Positions 18,452 through 27,447 of a DNA stretch of 64,000 bases are shown here, in pieces; within the stretch, counting starts at the first letter, position 1; each line of letters begins with the position of its first letter. Location: assembly GCA_039794565.1 (NCBI GenBank), contig JAUQVX010000001.1, forward strand, positions 248,001 to 312,000, written 5' to 3'. Source of the stretch: Gloeomargarita sp. SRBZ-1_bins_9 (lineage in GTDB: Bacteria > Cyanobacteriota > Cyanobacteriia > Gloeomargaritales > Gloeomargaritaceae). The notes under the pieces are model-generated. The model saw nothing but the letters and a program-made list of their open reading frames with translations, was not told the DNA's origin and searched no databases. Both the position numbers and the translations under genes were made by a program.

Positions 18452-19018
18452 AGGAATGCTGCCGATGCGGTGGGGAGGCCAGAAGCGCACCGCCGCCCGC
18501 CCGATGATGTTGCGCCGGGGGACAAATCCCCAAAAGTGGCTATCAAAACTGTGGTTGCGGTTATCCCCCAGCACCAGGTAATGACCGGGGGGCACCGTCA
18601 CCGGCCCGTATTCATAATTCGCCGGCGCTGCCACATAGGGTTCCGCCAGGGGCTGGCCGTTGATGTACACCACCCCCCCTTTCACCTGCACCTGCTCCCC
18701 CGGCAACCCGATAATGCGCTTGATAAACGCATCCCGAAACCCCTGCTCCCGCAACACCGGCGTCGGTTGAAACACCACAATTTCTCCCCGCTGGGGGTCG
18801 CGAAATTCATAGGTGACCTTGTCAATGATCAGCCGGTCGTTTACCTGGAGGGTGGGCATCATGGACTCCGAGGGAATATAGCGGGCCTCGGCGACAAAGG
18901 TGCGAATGCCAAAGGCCAGGAGTAAACTCACACCAATCGTTTTGGCCCACTCCACCAGGCTATTTTCATCTGTCGTTTTGGAGGAGGGGAGGGCTTGTTT
19001 TTTATCCACCTTGGTCAT
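18443..19018 (-). CDS. lepB: signal peptidase I
   Basis: 191 residues. LepB cleaves signal peptides from exported proteins at the outer face of the membrane. One N-terminal transmembrane segment lies at about residues 25-42. The catalytic Ser52 is in PSESMMPT and the catalytic Lys100 is in KRIIGLPGE. The box D/E region LVLGDNRNHSFDSHFWG is intact. Length and motifs fit the cyanobacterial LepB type with a single transmembrane helix. It is convergent with the HAD phosphatase gene. Confidence 0.94.
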   Translation of the reverse strand: MTKVDKKQALPSSKTTDENSLVEWAKTIGVSLLLAFGIRTFVAEARYIPSESMMPTLQVNDRLIIDKVTYEFRDPQRGEIVVFQPTPVLREQGFRDAFIKRIIGLPGEQVQVKGGVVYINGQPLAEPYVAAPANYEYGPVTVPPGHYLVLGDNRNHSFDSHFWGFVPRRNIIGRAAVRFWPPHRIGSIPSP

Positions 19019-19054
19019 AGGCTAACCGTTTCACACTCCCGACATTACCCTAGC

Positions 19055-20647
19055 CTAGTCCAACGGGCGGTACACCCGGTAGTTGATATGAGGAAAGATA
19101 TTGTCCATTTGTTCCAACTTGACCAGCCACTCCCGGTCAATTTTCCCCGCCTTGATCTCCTCATACAGACGGTTAAAGCGCTGGAGATGGGAGCGGGTGC
19201 GTTTGACGGCATAGGGCACCATCGTCCCCGTGCGCATAATAAACGCCCAATCCGACGACTGGGCCAGCAACAACTCCCGTGCTGCCTGGTTCAAGGCCCG
19301 CCATTCCCACTGGTCTCGGGGTTCGCGGCGGCTCAGTTCAATCATCCGCTCGGTGGCCTTGTGTAGGTGGGGGTAAATCCAACTGTTAGTTTCGTTGAGC
19401 CAGTACTCATGAAATCCCTTATAGCCCCAACTGGATTGGGCCGGCCGACAGACCTGTTGCGTGGGATGCGCCCGCAGGTAGTCGCTCAGGTGGGTCATTT
19501 CGTACACGTCCTGGTCGTAGTAGGACTTGCGGAACAGGTAGTCCAAAAACCAGGGGCCTTCGTACCACCAGTGGCCAAACAACTCCGCGTCGTAGGGGGC
19601 GGTGACAATCGGCGGTCGCTGCATCAGCTCGGCTAAGTAACCAATTTGTTGGGTGCGGTTGTACATGAAGTTACCGGCGTGTTCAGCGGCCTTTTCCCTG
19701 GCCCAGTAGGGGTCATATAGGGCTTTGTCGCTCAGGCTGCCGTTGCGGTGGGTGATGCGGTGGTATTTGATCCCCACGTTCTTACGCTGGCCGTTGGGCA
19801 TGATGTAGGGCTTGATGTACTCGTAGTCCGCCTCCCAGCCAATGTCCTTATAAAATTCGCGATACACCGGGTCGCCGGGATACCCCACCTCCGAAGACCA
19901 CACCTGCTGGGATGTCTCGTGATCCCGGGCGAAAACCGCCACGCCGGTTTCTGTAAAGACGGGGGCGTAGGTGCCGTAGCGGGGGCGGGGCCGAGCGTAG
20001 AGCAACCCATGCCCATCGCAGATGAAATAGCGAATCCCCACATCCGCCAGCAGACGTTCCAGGCCCTCGTAGTAGGCGCATTCGGGAATCCATATCCCCC
20101 GGGGCATACAACCGAAATGTTCTTGGTAATGCTCCACGGCCACCTGGAGTTGCGCCCACACCGCCTGGGGATACATCTGCATCAGGGGTAAGTAACCGTG
20201 GGTAGCCCCCGAGGTGATGATGTCTAGGTTGTTAGTGTCCTGGAATTGCTTGAAGGCCGCCACCAGGTCGCCGCCGTAGTCCTCCCAGGTTTGGCGGATG
20301 AGATTGAACTCCCGGGCGTAATGTTCCGCCAGGTACTTGATGTGGCCGTTGTGCTGGTTGTGTTCGATCTCCAGCTCCGCCAGCTCCTCCAACTTGGCCA
20401 GGTATTGGTCGTAGCGCTCCTGCAACAGGGGGTCCCGCAGCATCTGCACCAGGGGCGGCGTCAGGCTCAGGGTCATTTTGAAGTCAATTCCGTCCCGCTG
20501 GAGTCCCTCGAACATGCGAATCAAGGGGATGTAGGTCTCCGTGATCGCCTCGTAGAGCCACTCCTCCTCCAGCACATAGTCGGATTCCGGGTGACGCACA
20601 AAGGGCAAGTGAGCGTGCAGCACCAGGGCCAGGTAACCAATCGCCAT
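19055..20647 (-). CDS. GH57 glycoside hydrolase, probable 1,4-alpha-glucan branching enzyme
   Basis: 530 residues. The GH57 start LALVLHAHLPFVRHPE is clear. The nucleophile region is GIWIPECAYYEGL (Glu) and the second catalytic acid is in APYDAELFGHWWYEGPWF (Asp). The C-terminal helical domain (SSWGYKGFHEYWLNETNSWI) is typical of the DUF1957-type GH57 branching enzymes that make alpha-1,6 branches in glycogen. The ATG at 20647 was preferred to a TTG at 20659. It lies divergently from accD across a 117-base gap. 4-alpha-glucanotransferase activity is the main alternative. Confidence 0.88.
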   Translation of the reverse strand: MAIGYLALVLHAHLPFVRHPESDYVLEEEWLYEAITETYIPLIRMFEGLQRDGIDFKMTLSLTPPLVQMLRDPLLQERYDQYLAKLEELAELEIEHNQHNGHIKYLAEHYAREFNLIRQTWEDYGGDLVAAFKQFQDTNNLDIITSGATHGYLPLMQMYPQAVWAQLQVAVEHYQEHFGCMPRGIWIPECAYYEGLERLLADVGIRYFICDGHGLLYARPRPRYGTYAPVFTETGVAVFARDHETSQQVWSSEVGYPGDPVYREFYKDIGWEADYEYIKPYIMPNGQRKNVGIKYHRITHRNGSLSDKALYDPYWAREKAAEHAGNFMYNRTQQIGYLAELMQRPPIVTAPYDAELFGHWWYEGPWFLDYLFRKSYYDQDVYEMTHLSDYLRAHPTQQVCRPAQSSWGYKGFHEYWLNETNSWIYPHLHKATERMIELSRREPRDQWEWRALNQAARELLLAQSSDWAFIMRTGTMVPYAVKRTRSHLQRFNRLYEEIKAGKIDREWLVKLEQMDNIFPHINYRVYRPLD

Positions 20648-20729
20648 GGGGGGACCCAAAAACTTTGAATGCTATTTTAGGATTTTCCCACAGACGGGTG
20701 CGTCCTTCGCCACCCGGGGCTAACCCTGC

Positions 20730-20735
20730 TAAGAT
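20730..20735 (+). promoter_or_regulatory. accD extended -10 promoter
   Basis: TGCTAAGAT is an extended -10 (TGn plus TAAGAT) in the 117-base gap between the divergent GH57 and accD genes. The start point would be near 20742, about 23 bases before the accD ATG. No good -35 is visible. Confidence 0.45.
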
Positions 20736-20764
20736 GCGAAAAGACCGGCAAAACTTAGCGCGCC

Positions 20765-21673
20765 ATGAGCTTGTTTGACTGGTTTGCCAACCGACCCAAG
20801 GCAGCACCCCTGAGCCAGGAACAGCAGCAGCGGGAAATTGCCGACGGCCTGTGGACCAAATGCCCTGCCTGCGGTGCCCTGACCTACACCAAAGATTTGC
20901 ACCTGAATAACCAAGTCTGTCCCGAATGCGGCTACCATCACCCGGTGAGCAGCCAGGAGCGCATCAAACAACTCATGGACGCCGACACCTGGCAACCCAT
21001 CAACGAACACCTCCTGCCAACGGACCCCCTGCACTTTGTGGACCGCAAGCCCTACAGCGAGCGCCTGCGGGAAATGCAACTCAAGACGGGCCTGAAGGAC
21101 GCCATCCAAACGGGGTTAGGGCAGATCGAAGGGATACCGGTGGCCCTGGGGGTGATGGACTTCAACTTCATGGGCGGTAGTATGGGGTCGGTGGTGGGGG
21201 AAAAAATTGCCCGCCTGGTGGAAACGGCCACCCAAAGTCGCCTGCCCGTGATCCTGGTTTGTGCCTCCGGGGGCGCCCGCATGCAAGAGGGGATGCTGAG
21301 TCTCATGCAAATGGCCAAAACCGCCGCCGCCTTGGGACGCCACCGGCAAGCCCGCTTACTTTACATCAGCGTACTGACCCATCCGACCACCGGGGGGGTC
21401 ACCGCCAGCTTTGCCATGCTAGGGGATTTGATCCTGGCCGAACCCAAGGCGTTGATCGGATTTGCCGGGCGGCGGGTCATTGAACAAACCCTGCGGGAAA
21501 AGCTGCCCGACAACTTCCAGACGGCAGAATACCTATTGCAACACGGGTTTGTGGATATGATCGTGCCGCGCACTCGCCTGAAAAAAGTCCTGGGGCAACT
21601 GCTGCGTTTACACAGCCCTGTGCCCCAAATCCCCGGTCATCGCTATGCGACCCCCGGATTCCTGCTAAGCTAA
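20765..21673 (+). CDS. accD: acetyl-CoA carboxylase carboxyltransferase subunit beta
   Basis: 302 residues. AccD pairs with AccA to transfer the carboxyl group from biotin to acetyl-CoA, the first step of fatty-acid synthesis. An N-terminal zinc ribbon has Cys33, Cys36, Cys52 and Cys55 (CPAC ... CPEC). The crotonase-like fold carries the oxyanion glycine block [20 protein letters not shown] and [19 protein letters not shown]. The tail [14 protein letters not shown] is conserved. Length is normal. psbV follows 38 bases downstream. Confidence 0.96.
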   Translation: MSLFDWFANRPKAAPLSQEQQQREIADGLWTKCPACGALTYTKDLHLNNQVCPECGYHHPVSSQERIKQLMDADTWQPINEHLLPTDPLHFVDRKPYSERLREMQLKTGLKDAIQTGLGQIEGIPVALGVMDFNFMGGSMGSVVGEKIARLVETATQSRLPVILVCASGGARMQEGMLSLMQMAKTAAALGRHRQARLLYISVLTHPTTGGVTASFAMLGDLILAEPKALIGFAGRRVIEQTLREKLPDNFQTAEYLLQHGFVDMIVPRTRLKKVLGQLLRLHSPVPQIPGHRYATPGFLLS

Positions 21674-21711
21674 AGGGTGCTGCTGTTGTGTTGGGCATCA
21701 AGAGGAGAATC

Positions 21712-22197
21712 ATGATTAGAATGTGCCTGTGGCTGTTGGTCACCATCTGGCTGGGGTGGAGCTGGCTGACGCCGGTGTGGGCTGTCGAGCTGGACGCCGC
21801 CACCCGCACGGTTCCCCTGAACGATAAGGGCGATATGGTCACTTTGAGCCTCCAGGAGGTGCAGCGGGGCAAACGCCTGTTTAACGCCAAATGCGCCACC
21901 TGTCATGCGGGGGGGATTACCAAAACCAACCCGGCGGTGGGGTTAGACCCGGAATCCCTGGCCCTGGCCACGCCGCCGCGCAATAATATCGAGGCCCTGG
22001 TAGACTATATGAAAAACCCCACCAGTTACGACGGTTTAACCTCCATTGCGGAAACTCATCCCAGTATCGCCAGTGCCGATATTTATCCCAAAATGCGCGA
22101 TTTAACCGAGGATGACCTGTACGCCATTGCCGGGCACATTCTGATTCAACCGAAAATCCGGGGGGTCCAGTGGGGCGGCGGCAAGGTGCACTACTAG
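21712..22197 (+). CDS. psbV: photosystem II extrinsic cytochrome c550
   Basis: 161 residues with a signal peptide cleaved after TPVWA (residue 24), giving a mature start VELDAATRTV. PsbV sits on the lumenal face of photosystem II and stabilises the oxygen-evolving cluster. The heme motif is CATCH (Cys61, Cys64, His65) and the distal ligand is His116 in AETHPSIAS, which is mature His92 as in the family. The C-terminus RGVQWGGGKVHY is conserved. The ATG at 21712 follows AGAGGAGA. psbV2 starts inside its 3' end. Confidence 0.96.
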   Translation: MIRMCLWLLVTIWLGWSWLTPVWAVELDAATRTVPLNDKGDMVTLSLQEVQRGKRLFNAKCATCHAGGITKTNPAVGLDPESLALATPPRNNIEALVDYMKNPTSYDGLTSIAETHPSIASADIYPKMRDLTEDDLYAIAGHILIQPKIRGVQWGGGKVHY

Positions 22198-22655
22198 TCC
22201 TGGTGCTGCTGGTCTGGTGGTTAGGGGCGGTGCCACCGGTTTGGGCCGCCCGCATCGACCCCTATGTCCAGCGTTACCTCCAGGCGGATAATCCCGTGGC
22301 CCTCCCGGCGGACGCCAGTGGCACGTTACGGACCTTTACGGCTGCTGACCTGAGCGTGGGCAAACGGTTGTTCGAAAAAAACTGCCTGAACTGCCACGTG
22401 GGGGGCGCCACCCTCCCTAACCCCCGGGTGTCCCTTTCCCTAACCGACCTCAAGGGCGCCACCCCCCCGCGGGACAACATCGCGGCCTTGATGGCCTTTA
22501 TGCGCTCACCCCGCAGTTACGACGGCCGGGAGGAAAGCTATACCTGTCGCGCTTTGCCCCCCGAGAGCGTGCCCGACGGGGCCTTAGCCCAGTTAGCAGC
22601 CTTTATCCTCCGGGCAGCTCAGGTGGCGCCGGGCTGGGGGAGTAAGGACCTCTAG
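22170..22655 (+). CDS. psbV2: cytochrome c550-like protein PsbV2
   Basis: 161 residues from a GTG that lies 28 bases inside psbV. A hydrophobic signal peptide ends at about VWA (residue 26). The heme motif is CLNCH (Cys72, Cys75, His76). PsbV-like blocks follow (VGKRLFEKNCLNCHVGGATL, GATPPRDNIAALMAFMRSP, SYDG). Where PsbV has its distal His, this protein has Cys126 in ESYTCRALPP. In mature numbering these are about His50 and Cys100, close to the His/Cys ligation reported for Thermosynechococcus PsbV2. The function of PsbV2 is unclear. Its TAG shares CTAG with the stop of convergent grxD. Confidence 0.9.
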   Translation: MGRRQGALLVLVLLVWWLGAVPPVWAARIDPYVQRYLQADNPVALPADASGTLRTFTAADLSVGKRLFEKNCLNCHVGGATLPNPRVSLSLTDLKGATPPRDNIAALMAFMRSPRSYDGREESYTCRALPPESVPDGALAQLAAFILRAAQVAPGWGSKDL

Positions 22656-22975
22656 GAGGCCATCGCCACCGCGATCTTTTCCTGGAGTTCCCCGGATTGG
22701 TACATCTCAATCATGATGTCCGATCCACCGATGAATTCCCCGTTGATATACACCTGGGGAATGGTGGGCCAATTGCTGTATTCCTTGATCCCTTGCCGGA
22801 TTTCCTCGTCGCTGAGCACATCAAAAGTTTCGTAAACAGCGCCCAACGCGTTCAAAATCTGCACCACATTGTTGGAAAAGCCGCACTGGGGCATCAGTTT
22901 AGTTCCCTTCATAAAAACCATGATCTTGTTGTTCTTGATTAGGGATTCAATCCGGTCGCGGGTTTCCGGTTTCAT
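22652..22975 (-). CDS. grxD: monothiol (CGFS) glutaredoxin, Grx4 type
   Basis: 107 residues. The active site is CGFS at residues 31-34 (MPQCGFSNNVVQIL). The cis-proline block WPTIPQVYINGEFIGGSDIM is complete. CGFS glutaredoxins bind a [2Fe-2S] cluster with glutathione and pass it to target proteins, often with BolA. No bolA gene lies nearby. The ATG at 22975 has a GAGGACA element upstream. It is convergent with psbV2 and shares a stop palindrome with it. Confidence 0.93.
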   Translation of the reverse strand: MKPETRDRIESLIKNNKIMVFMKGTKLMPQCGFSNNVVQILNALGAVYETFDVLSDEEIRQGIKEYSNWPTIPQVYINGEFIGGSDIMIEMYQSGELQEKIAVAMAS

Positions 22976-23063
22976 TGTCCTCGTCCCCTGTACAAAACTC
23001 TGCCGATTATTATACCAACCCCCGATCTAAGCTACAATCAAAACATCTTCAGGTCACGCGGCT

Positions 23064-24128
23064 ATGCCCCATTCCCCCCTACAATCCTGTTATGAACACC
23101 AGGCCAAACTCACGGAATTCGCTAATTGGATATTGCCGGCCCAATTTAGCGGTTTAACCAGCGAACACCAGGCGGTACGCCAACGGGCGGGTTTATTCGA
23201 TATTTCCCACATGGGGCAGATTCAATTAACGGGGCCGGATGTGTTGCTCCACTTGGACCGGTTGGTGCCCAGTGCCATTGCCCTCCTATCTCCCGGCACA
23301 GCCAAATACACGCTGTTGCTGAACGAGCAGGGGGGTATTTTGGACGATTTGATCATCTACGTCCAGGGAGAGGGGGAGGTCAAGTTAATCGTCAATGCAG
23401 CCTGTACTGCTAAGGACATGCATTGGTTACGACAGCACCTACCGGCCACCGTTCATCTGGAGCAGCGGCAGGATGCGTTGCTGGCGCTTCAGGGACCCCA
23501 GGCGACGGCCCTGCTGCAGACCTTGACGGATACGCTCCTGGCGGACATTCCCCGTTTTGGGCATTTAACCGTGACCACGCCTTGGGGAACGATTTGGGCA
23601 GCCCGCACGGGTTACACGGGGGAAGATGGCTGGGAAATCCAGGCTGAACCCCAGGTGGGGCAGGCGATCTGGCAGGCGCTGGTCGAACGGGGGGCGACGC
23701 CCTGTGGTCTGGTGGCCCGGGATGTCCTGCGGTTGGAGGCGGGGTTCCACTTGTACGGCCAGGATATGAACGAAAGTACGACACCCTTGGCAGCGGGGCT
23801 GGACTGGGTGGTGGACTGGCGCAAGGGGGAATTTATCGGGCGGGCGGCGCTACAGATGCAAAAGCAGGCGGGGGTGGCCCAGAAATTGGTAGGGCTGTGG
23901 GGGACAGGGCGGCGCATTTTTCGGACGGGGTATCCGGTGTTGGCGGGGACGCAGTTGGTGGGGCATGTGACCAGTGGCACGTTGTCCTTGAGCCTGGGGC
24001 GGCCGATCGGTTTGGCCTATGTCGATACGGCCTGGGCGGTGGCGGGCACCGAATTGACCGTTCAGGTGCGGGATCAGGGGCTACCGGTTACAGTAGGAAA
24101 AAGAACGTTTTATCGTCGTGGGGGATAA
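23064..24128 (+). CDS. gcvT: glycine cleavage system T protein (aminomethyltransferase)
   Basis: 354 residues. GcvT transfers the aminomethyl carbon from lipoyl-GcvH to tetrahydrofolate, part of photorespiratory glycine breakdown. Conserved pieces include FANWILPAQFSGLTSEHQAV, RAGLFDISHMGQIQLTGPD, the folate-domain block RTGYTGEDGWEI and RLEAGFHLYGQDMNESTTPL. The start is a little short at the N-terminus but contains the whole family core. gcvH follows after three bases, so the pair is an operon. The P-protein gene is not in the window. Confidence 0.94.
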   Translation: MPHSPLQSCYEHQAKLTEFANWILPAQFSGLTSEHQAVRQRAGLFDISHMGQIQLTGPDVLLHLDRLVPSAIALLSPGTAKYTLLLNEQGGILDDLIIYVQGEGEVKLIVNAACTAKDMHWLRQHLPATVHLEQRQDALLALQGPQATALLQTLTDTLLADIPRFGHLTVTTPWGTIWAARTGYTGEDGWEIQAEPQVGQAIWQALVERGATPCGLVARDVLRLEAGFHLYGQDMNESTTPLAAGLDWVVDWRKGEFIGRAALQMQKQAGVAQKLVGLWGTGRRIFRTGYPVLAGTQLVGHVTSGTLSLSLGRPIGLAYVDTAWAVAGTELTVQVRDQGLPVTVGKRTFYRRGG

Positions 24129-24131
24129 ATA

Positions 24132-24518
24132 ATGGCCCTGACCTACCCGGCTGAGTTGCGCTATACGCCCAGTCACGAATACGTGGCTTTCCAGGATGGG
24201 CTGGCAGTGGTGGGTATCACGGCTTTTGCGGTGGAGGAGCTGGGCGACATTACTTACCTGGAATTGCCGCCCGTAGGACACAAGTTACAAAAGGGGGAGC
24301 GCTTCGGCACAATTGAGTCGGTCAAGGCGGTGTCGGACCTGTACGCCCCTGTATCGGGAATCGTCACGGCAGTGCACGAGGAACTGGTGGAGGCGCCGGA
24401 AAAAATTGCCGCTGACCCCTATGGTTTGGGTTGGCTGCTCAAGGTGCAGATGACCCAGCCTGAAGAAATCGAAACCCTGCTTTCGGCGGCGGAATACCAG
24501 GCCCAGGTGGGGGGATAG
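24132..24518 (+). CDS. gcvH: glycine cleavage system H protein
   Basis: 128 residues, the family length. GcvH carries the lipoyl arm that shuttles the aminomethyl group among the P, T and L proteins. The lipoylated residue is Lys65 in FGTIESVKAVSDLYAP. The start YPAELRYTPSHEYV and the block LGDITYLELPPVGH are typical. It is tightly coupled to gcvT (three-base gap). The decayed marC remnant follows directly. Confidence 0.96.
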   Translation: MALTYPAELRYTPSHEYVAFQDGLAVVGITAFAVEELGDITYLELPPVGHKLQKGERFGTIESVKAVSDLYAPVSGIVTAVHEELVEAPEKIAADPYGLGWLLKVQMTQPEEIETLLSAAEYQAQVGG

Positions 24519-24541
24519 GGAGTGCCCTGCTCGGTGGCAGA

Positions 24542-25072
24542 ATGGAACCCCTGATGGCGTCTCCCCAATCCCTGGCGCTGGTTACGGTGGCGACCCGGTT
24601 TCCCATCCCCTGGGCGCGATTCCCCTTTTTTACCGCCTTACGGCCGGTTATACCCATGCCCATCGGCTACGCTAGGCCCGCAAGATTGCCGGGAATGTGT
24701 TTTTGGTCTTGGCCTTGTTGGACTTTTTCGGCATTTCCCTGGCGGTGGTTCGGCTTGGGAAATGGTCACGGCCCAGCAACGGCTAACGGTGCAGGAACAC
24801 ACCGAGGCCCTGGATAAAACCGATATTTCCCCCTCATCAGCTTCTCGACCCGCGGTCATCACTGGTGGGAATATCTGGGCTATCTCCTGGGCATCTTGCG
24901 GTTTAGTGGACTGGTGTACCTGTGTCTGGTGCTGGAGGTCCTCGGGCAAACGGGGGCGAGCAACCGGATCCTGGGATTCCTCATCCTGGCGATAGCTGTG
25001 CAGTTGGTGGCCGACGGCGTCACGGCGATTTTGCGGCAGGCCAACCTGGGCAGGGCGTTTCTAGGTCTGTAA
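24542..25072 (+). pseudogene. marC: decayed MarC-family membrane protein gene
   Basis: Recognisable pieces of a MarC-type membrane protein occur in order but in different frames. They are LALVTVATRFPIP (24569 on), then LGAIPLFYRLTAGYTHAHRLR, an in-frame TAG, and ARKIAGNVFLVLALLDFFGISLAV, then AWEMVTAQQRLTVQEHTEALDK, then YLGYLLGILRFSGLVYLCLV ... GFLILAIAVQLVADGVTAIL to TAA at 25070-25072. At least two frameshifts, one internal stop and two deletions (about 10 and 40 residues compared with the family) are needed to explain it. The final 12 bases overlap the convergent DUF212 gene. Confidence 0.8.
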
Positions 25073-25510
25073 CCAGGGGGTCAATATAAGAGCCACCATA
25101 GCGCCGAGCAACCCCCCTGCTAGCACCTGCACCGGGGTGTGCCCCAGCAACTCCTGCAGACGGTTTTGGTCTTGAAATTCCGCGTGTTCCCGACGCAGGG
25201 TATCCACCATCTGGTTGAGCAAACGGGCATGGCGACTGGCTGCCAACCGCACCCCCGACGCGTCGTACATGACGATCAGGGCCACCACCACAGCAATGGC
25301 AAATTCCGGTCCGTTCCAACCCCAGGTTTGCCCGACCGCCACCGCCAGGGCCGCTACCAAAGCCGCATGGGAACTGGGCATCCCCCCCGATTGGATCAAA
25401 GTCTTGGGGTGCCAACGGCCCTGTTGCACCAGGGAGACCAGAGATTTGGTGACCTGGGCCAAGCCACAGGCCAGGAGTGCCACCAGGAGTACCCCGTTCC
25501 ACGTCGCCAT
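25061..25510 (-). CDS. divergent PAP2 family (DUF212) membrane protein
   Basis: 149 residues with three or four transmembrane segments. The signature of this acid-phosphatase-like family is present: GGMPSSHAALVAALAVAVG, then VALIVMYDASGVRLAASRHA, then LGHTPVQVLAGGLLGAMVA. The reaction has not been settled for this family. In cyanobacteria it often sits next to crtE, as here (30-base gap), so a role with isoprenoid diphosphates is possible but unproven. It is the last gene of the run glycosidase-like, bestrophin, crtE, DUF212. Confidence 0.85.
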   Translation of the reverse strand: MATWNGVLLVALLACGLAQVTKSLVSLVQQGRWHPKTLIQSGGMPSSHAALVAALAVAVGQTWGWNGPEFAIAVVVALIVMYDASGVRLAASRHARLLNQMVDTLRREHAEFQDQNRLQELLGHTPVQVLAGGLLGAMVALILTPWLQT

Positions 25511-25540
25511 CGTTGCTCGCCCCTGCCTTCGCCTTCTATC

Positions 25541-26452
25541 TTAATGGGTGCGGGCGACGATGAAATCGGCGATCGCTTGCAGGGGGATGGCCTTCTCACC
25601 CCAGGGGTCCAGCCGTTTTTGGGCCTCCTGCACCAACTGCTGGGCCTGCCGCCGGGATTCTTCGATGCCCCACAGGCGGGGATAGGTGACCTTTTGCGCC
25701 TTTTGGTCCTTGCCCGTGGTTTTCCCCAACTCCTCCCTCGTGCTGGTGATGTCCAGGATGTCGTCCACGATTTGAAAGGCCAGGCCGATTTTCTGGGCGT
25801 ATTCGGTGAGGGCGTTGATTAATTCCTCCCCGGCTCCCGCCAGGATGGCCCCGGAGACGACCGAAATTTCCAACAGGGCGCCGGTTTTGTGGGTATGGAT
25901 AAAGTTGAGGGTTTCCAGGCTGACATCGGTTTTGCCCTCGGATTCTAGGTCCACCACCTGCCCCCCCACCAGTCCTGTCGCGGCCACCGCATGGCCCAAC
26001 CGCGCCACCACCTCCAGCACTGCCTCCGCCGGCACCCCCCGGGTTTGCCGCACCAACCATTCAAAGGCATAGGCCAATAACCCGTCCCCCGACAGGATGG
26101 CAATGGCTTCTCCATAAATCTTGTGGTTCGTCAGGCGGCCCCGCCGGTAGTCGTCGTTGTCCATGGCCGGCAGGTCATCATGAATCAGGGACATGGTGTG
26201 GACCATCTCCAGAGCGCAGGCGGTCGGCATGGCCATTTCTACCGTTCCCCCCGCCAATTCACAACTGGCCAAGCACAGGATGGGGCGCAGGCGTTTGCCG
26301 CTGCCTAAGAGGGAGTAACGCATGGCCTCGTAAATCCGTTCCGGGTAACGCACGGGGATGGCCGCCGACAGAGCTTCCTCAATCCACTGTTGCCGCTCCT
26401 TGAGGTAAGCAGAAAGGTCAAATGTGGCGCTCACACCCGTCCCTTGACTCAT
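25541..26452 (-). CDS. crtE: geranylgeranyl diphosphate synthase
   Basis: 303 residues. CrtE extends farnesyl diphosphate to geranylgeranyl diphosphate, the precursor of carotenoids, phytol and quinone tails. The first aspartate-rich motif is in [17 protein letters not shown], and the second is [17 protein letters not shown] near residue 55 binds isopentenyl diphosphate. The ATG at 26452 was chosen over a TTG at 26458. It is on the same strand as the bestrophin gene upstream (51-base gap) and the DUF212 gene downstream. The only perfect HIP1 octamer I noticed (GCGATCGC, 25569-25576) lies in this gene. Confidence 0.95.
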   Translation of the reverse strand: MSQGTGVSATFDLSAYLKERQQWIEEALSAAIPVRYPERIYEAMRYSLLGSGKRLRPILCLASCELAGGTVEMAMPTACALEMVHTMSLIHDDLPAMDNDDYRRGRLTNHKIYGEAIAILSGDGLLAYAFEWLVRQTRGVPAEAVLEVVARLGHAVAATGLVGGQVVDLESEGKTDVSLETLNFIHTHKTGALLEISVVSGAILAGAGEELINALTEYAQKIGLAFQIVDDILDITSTREELGKTTGKDQKAQKVTYPRLWGIEESRRQAQQLVQEAQKRLDPWGEKAIPLQAIADFIVARTH

Positions 26453-26503
26453 AGCCAACCCACAACCTTTGCCCTGATCCTAACCGATAGGGGGGACGCA
26501 GGA

Positions 26504-27421
26504 CTAGCGGGGGGTCGGCGGAACCGCCACCGTCCATTGCTGGGAACTAGCCAACTGCAGCAATGCTTCCAGATCCCGTTGAATCACCTGGCAGAGCTGC
26601 TCCAGGGGCAAGTCGTTGGGGTCGTCGCCAAAGGGATTTTCGATTTCCAGGGCAATCTCTTCTATCCCCAGCACCACAAAGGCGGCGATGGCTGTTGCCG
26701 GGATCACCCCCCACCCCAATTGGGACACCAGCCGAAACGGAAACGACAGACAGTACAGGATAAGAATATGGCGCAAGTGCACCGAGTAGGCCAACGGCTG
26801 GGGAGTCCGGCGAATTCGCTCACAAATGCCCAAGGCATCCACCAATTCCGACAGCCGCCGCTCCAGGCCAATGAACTGGTAAGAGGTCAGCCGCCGCTGT
26901 TGACTTTGCCAACGCAGGTAGTCTGCCAACCAAAAGGCAATTGTCAAGGGCCGGTGCTCCGCCTGGGCCAGCTGGAACAAACGGTCGCGGCTTAGCAGGC
27001 CCTGCAACTCCTCCAGGGATGAACGCCCCCGCAGGTGATTCTTCAAGGTGATGGCGTAGGCAATGACCCAGCGAACCGCTTCCTCCTTGGCCTGTCGGTC
27101 ACGGGGGCCGGCTTCCTCCACCATGACGGACAAGTGTAACGCCAGATTGCGGGCGCTGTTGACGAGCATGACCCAGGCCTTACGCCCTTCCCAAAACCGG
27201 TCATAGGCCGTGTTGGTGCGGAAAAACAACAGGGAACCCACCACGACCTCCACCGCCAGGGTCGCCAAGTGAAACGGGGGCAAGGGCATCCAGTACCGAT
27301 GCACCAACACCACCACCCAGGCCAGCACCCCGTAAAACACTACCCGGGGCAGCACATTGGGCAAGACCGACCCCCGCCAGGTAAACGTCAAATCCACCCA
27401 GTGGTGCCGCTGAAGTTGCAT
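26504..27421 (-). CDS. bestrophin-like chloride channel family protein
   Basis: 305 residues. Hydrophobic helices lie at about residues 27-45 and 51-66 near the N-terminus, and others at about 190-235. Family marks are LPNVLPRVVFYGVLA, FRTNTAYDRFWEGRKAW, the long helical middle, and EIENPFGDDPNDLPLEQLC near residue 265. Bacterial bestrophins (YneE) are anion or cation channels. In cyanobacteria and chloroplasts, relatives are thought to tune ion flow across thylakoid or plasma membranes. It lies in a minus-strand run with crtE downstream. Confidence 0.86.
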   Translation of the reverse strand: MQLQRHHWVDLTFTWRGSVLPNVLPRVVFYGVLAWVVVLVHRYWMPLPPFHLATLAVEVVVGSLLFFRTNTAYDRFWEGRKAWVMLVNSARNLALHLSVMVEEAGPRDRQAKEEAVRWVIAYAITLKNHLRGRSSLEELQGLLSRDRLFQLAQAEHRPLTIAFWLADYLRWQSQQRRLTSYQFIGLERRLSELVDALGICERIRRTPQPLAYSVHLRHILILYCLSFPFRLVSQLGWGVIPATAIAAFVVLGIEEIALEIENPFGDDPNDLPLEQLCQVIQRDLEALLQLASSQQWTVAVPPTPR

Positions 27422-27447
27422 ACCCCATTCACTACCCCCTATTCAAC

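Noticed and set aside
22697-22942. 81-codon open frame opposite grxD
   Set aside because: It is antisense to a clear CGFS glutaredoxin and has no features of its own.
25569-25576. HIP1 octamer GCGATCGC
   Set aside because: Only one perfect copy was noticed, so HIP1 is not an abundant repeat here and the copy is simply part of crtE.
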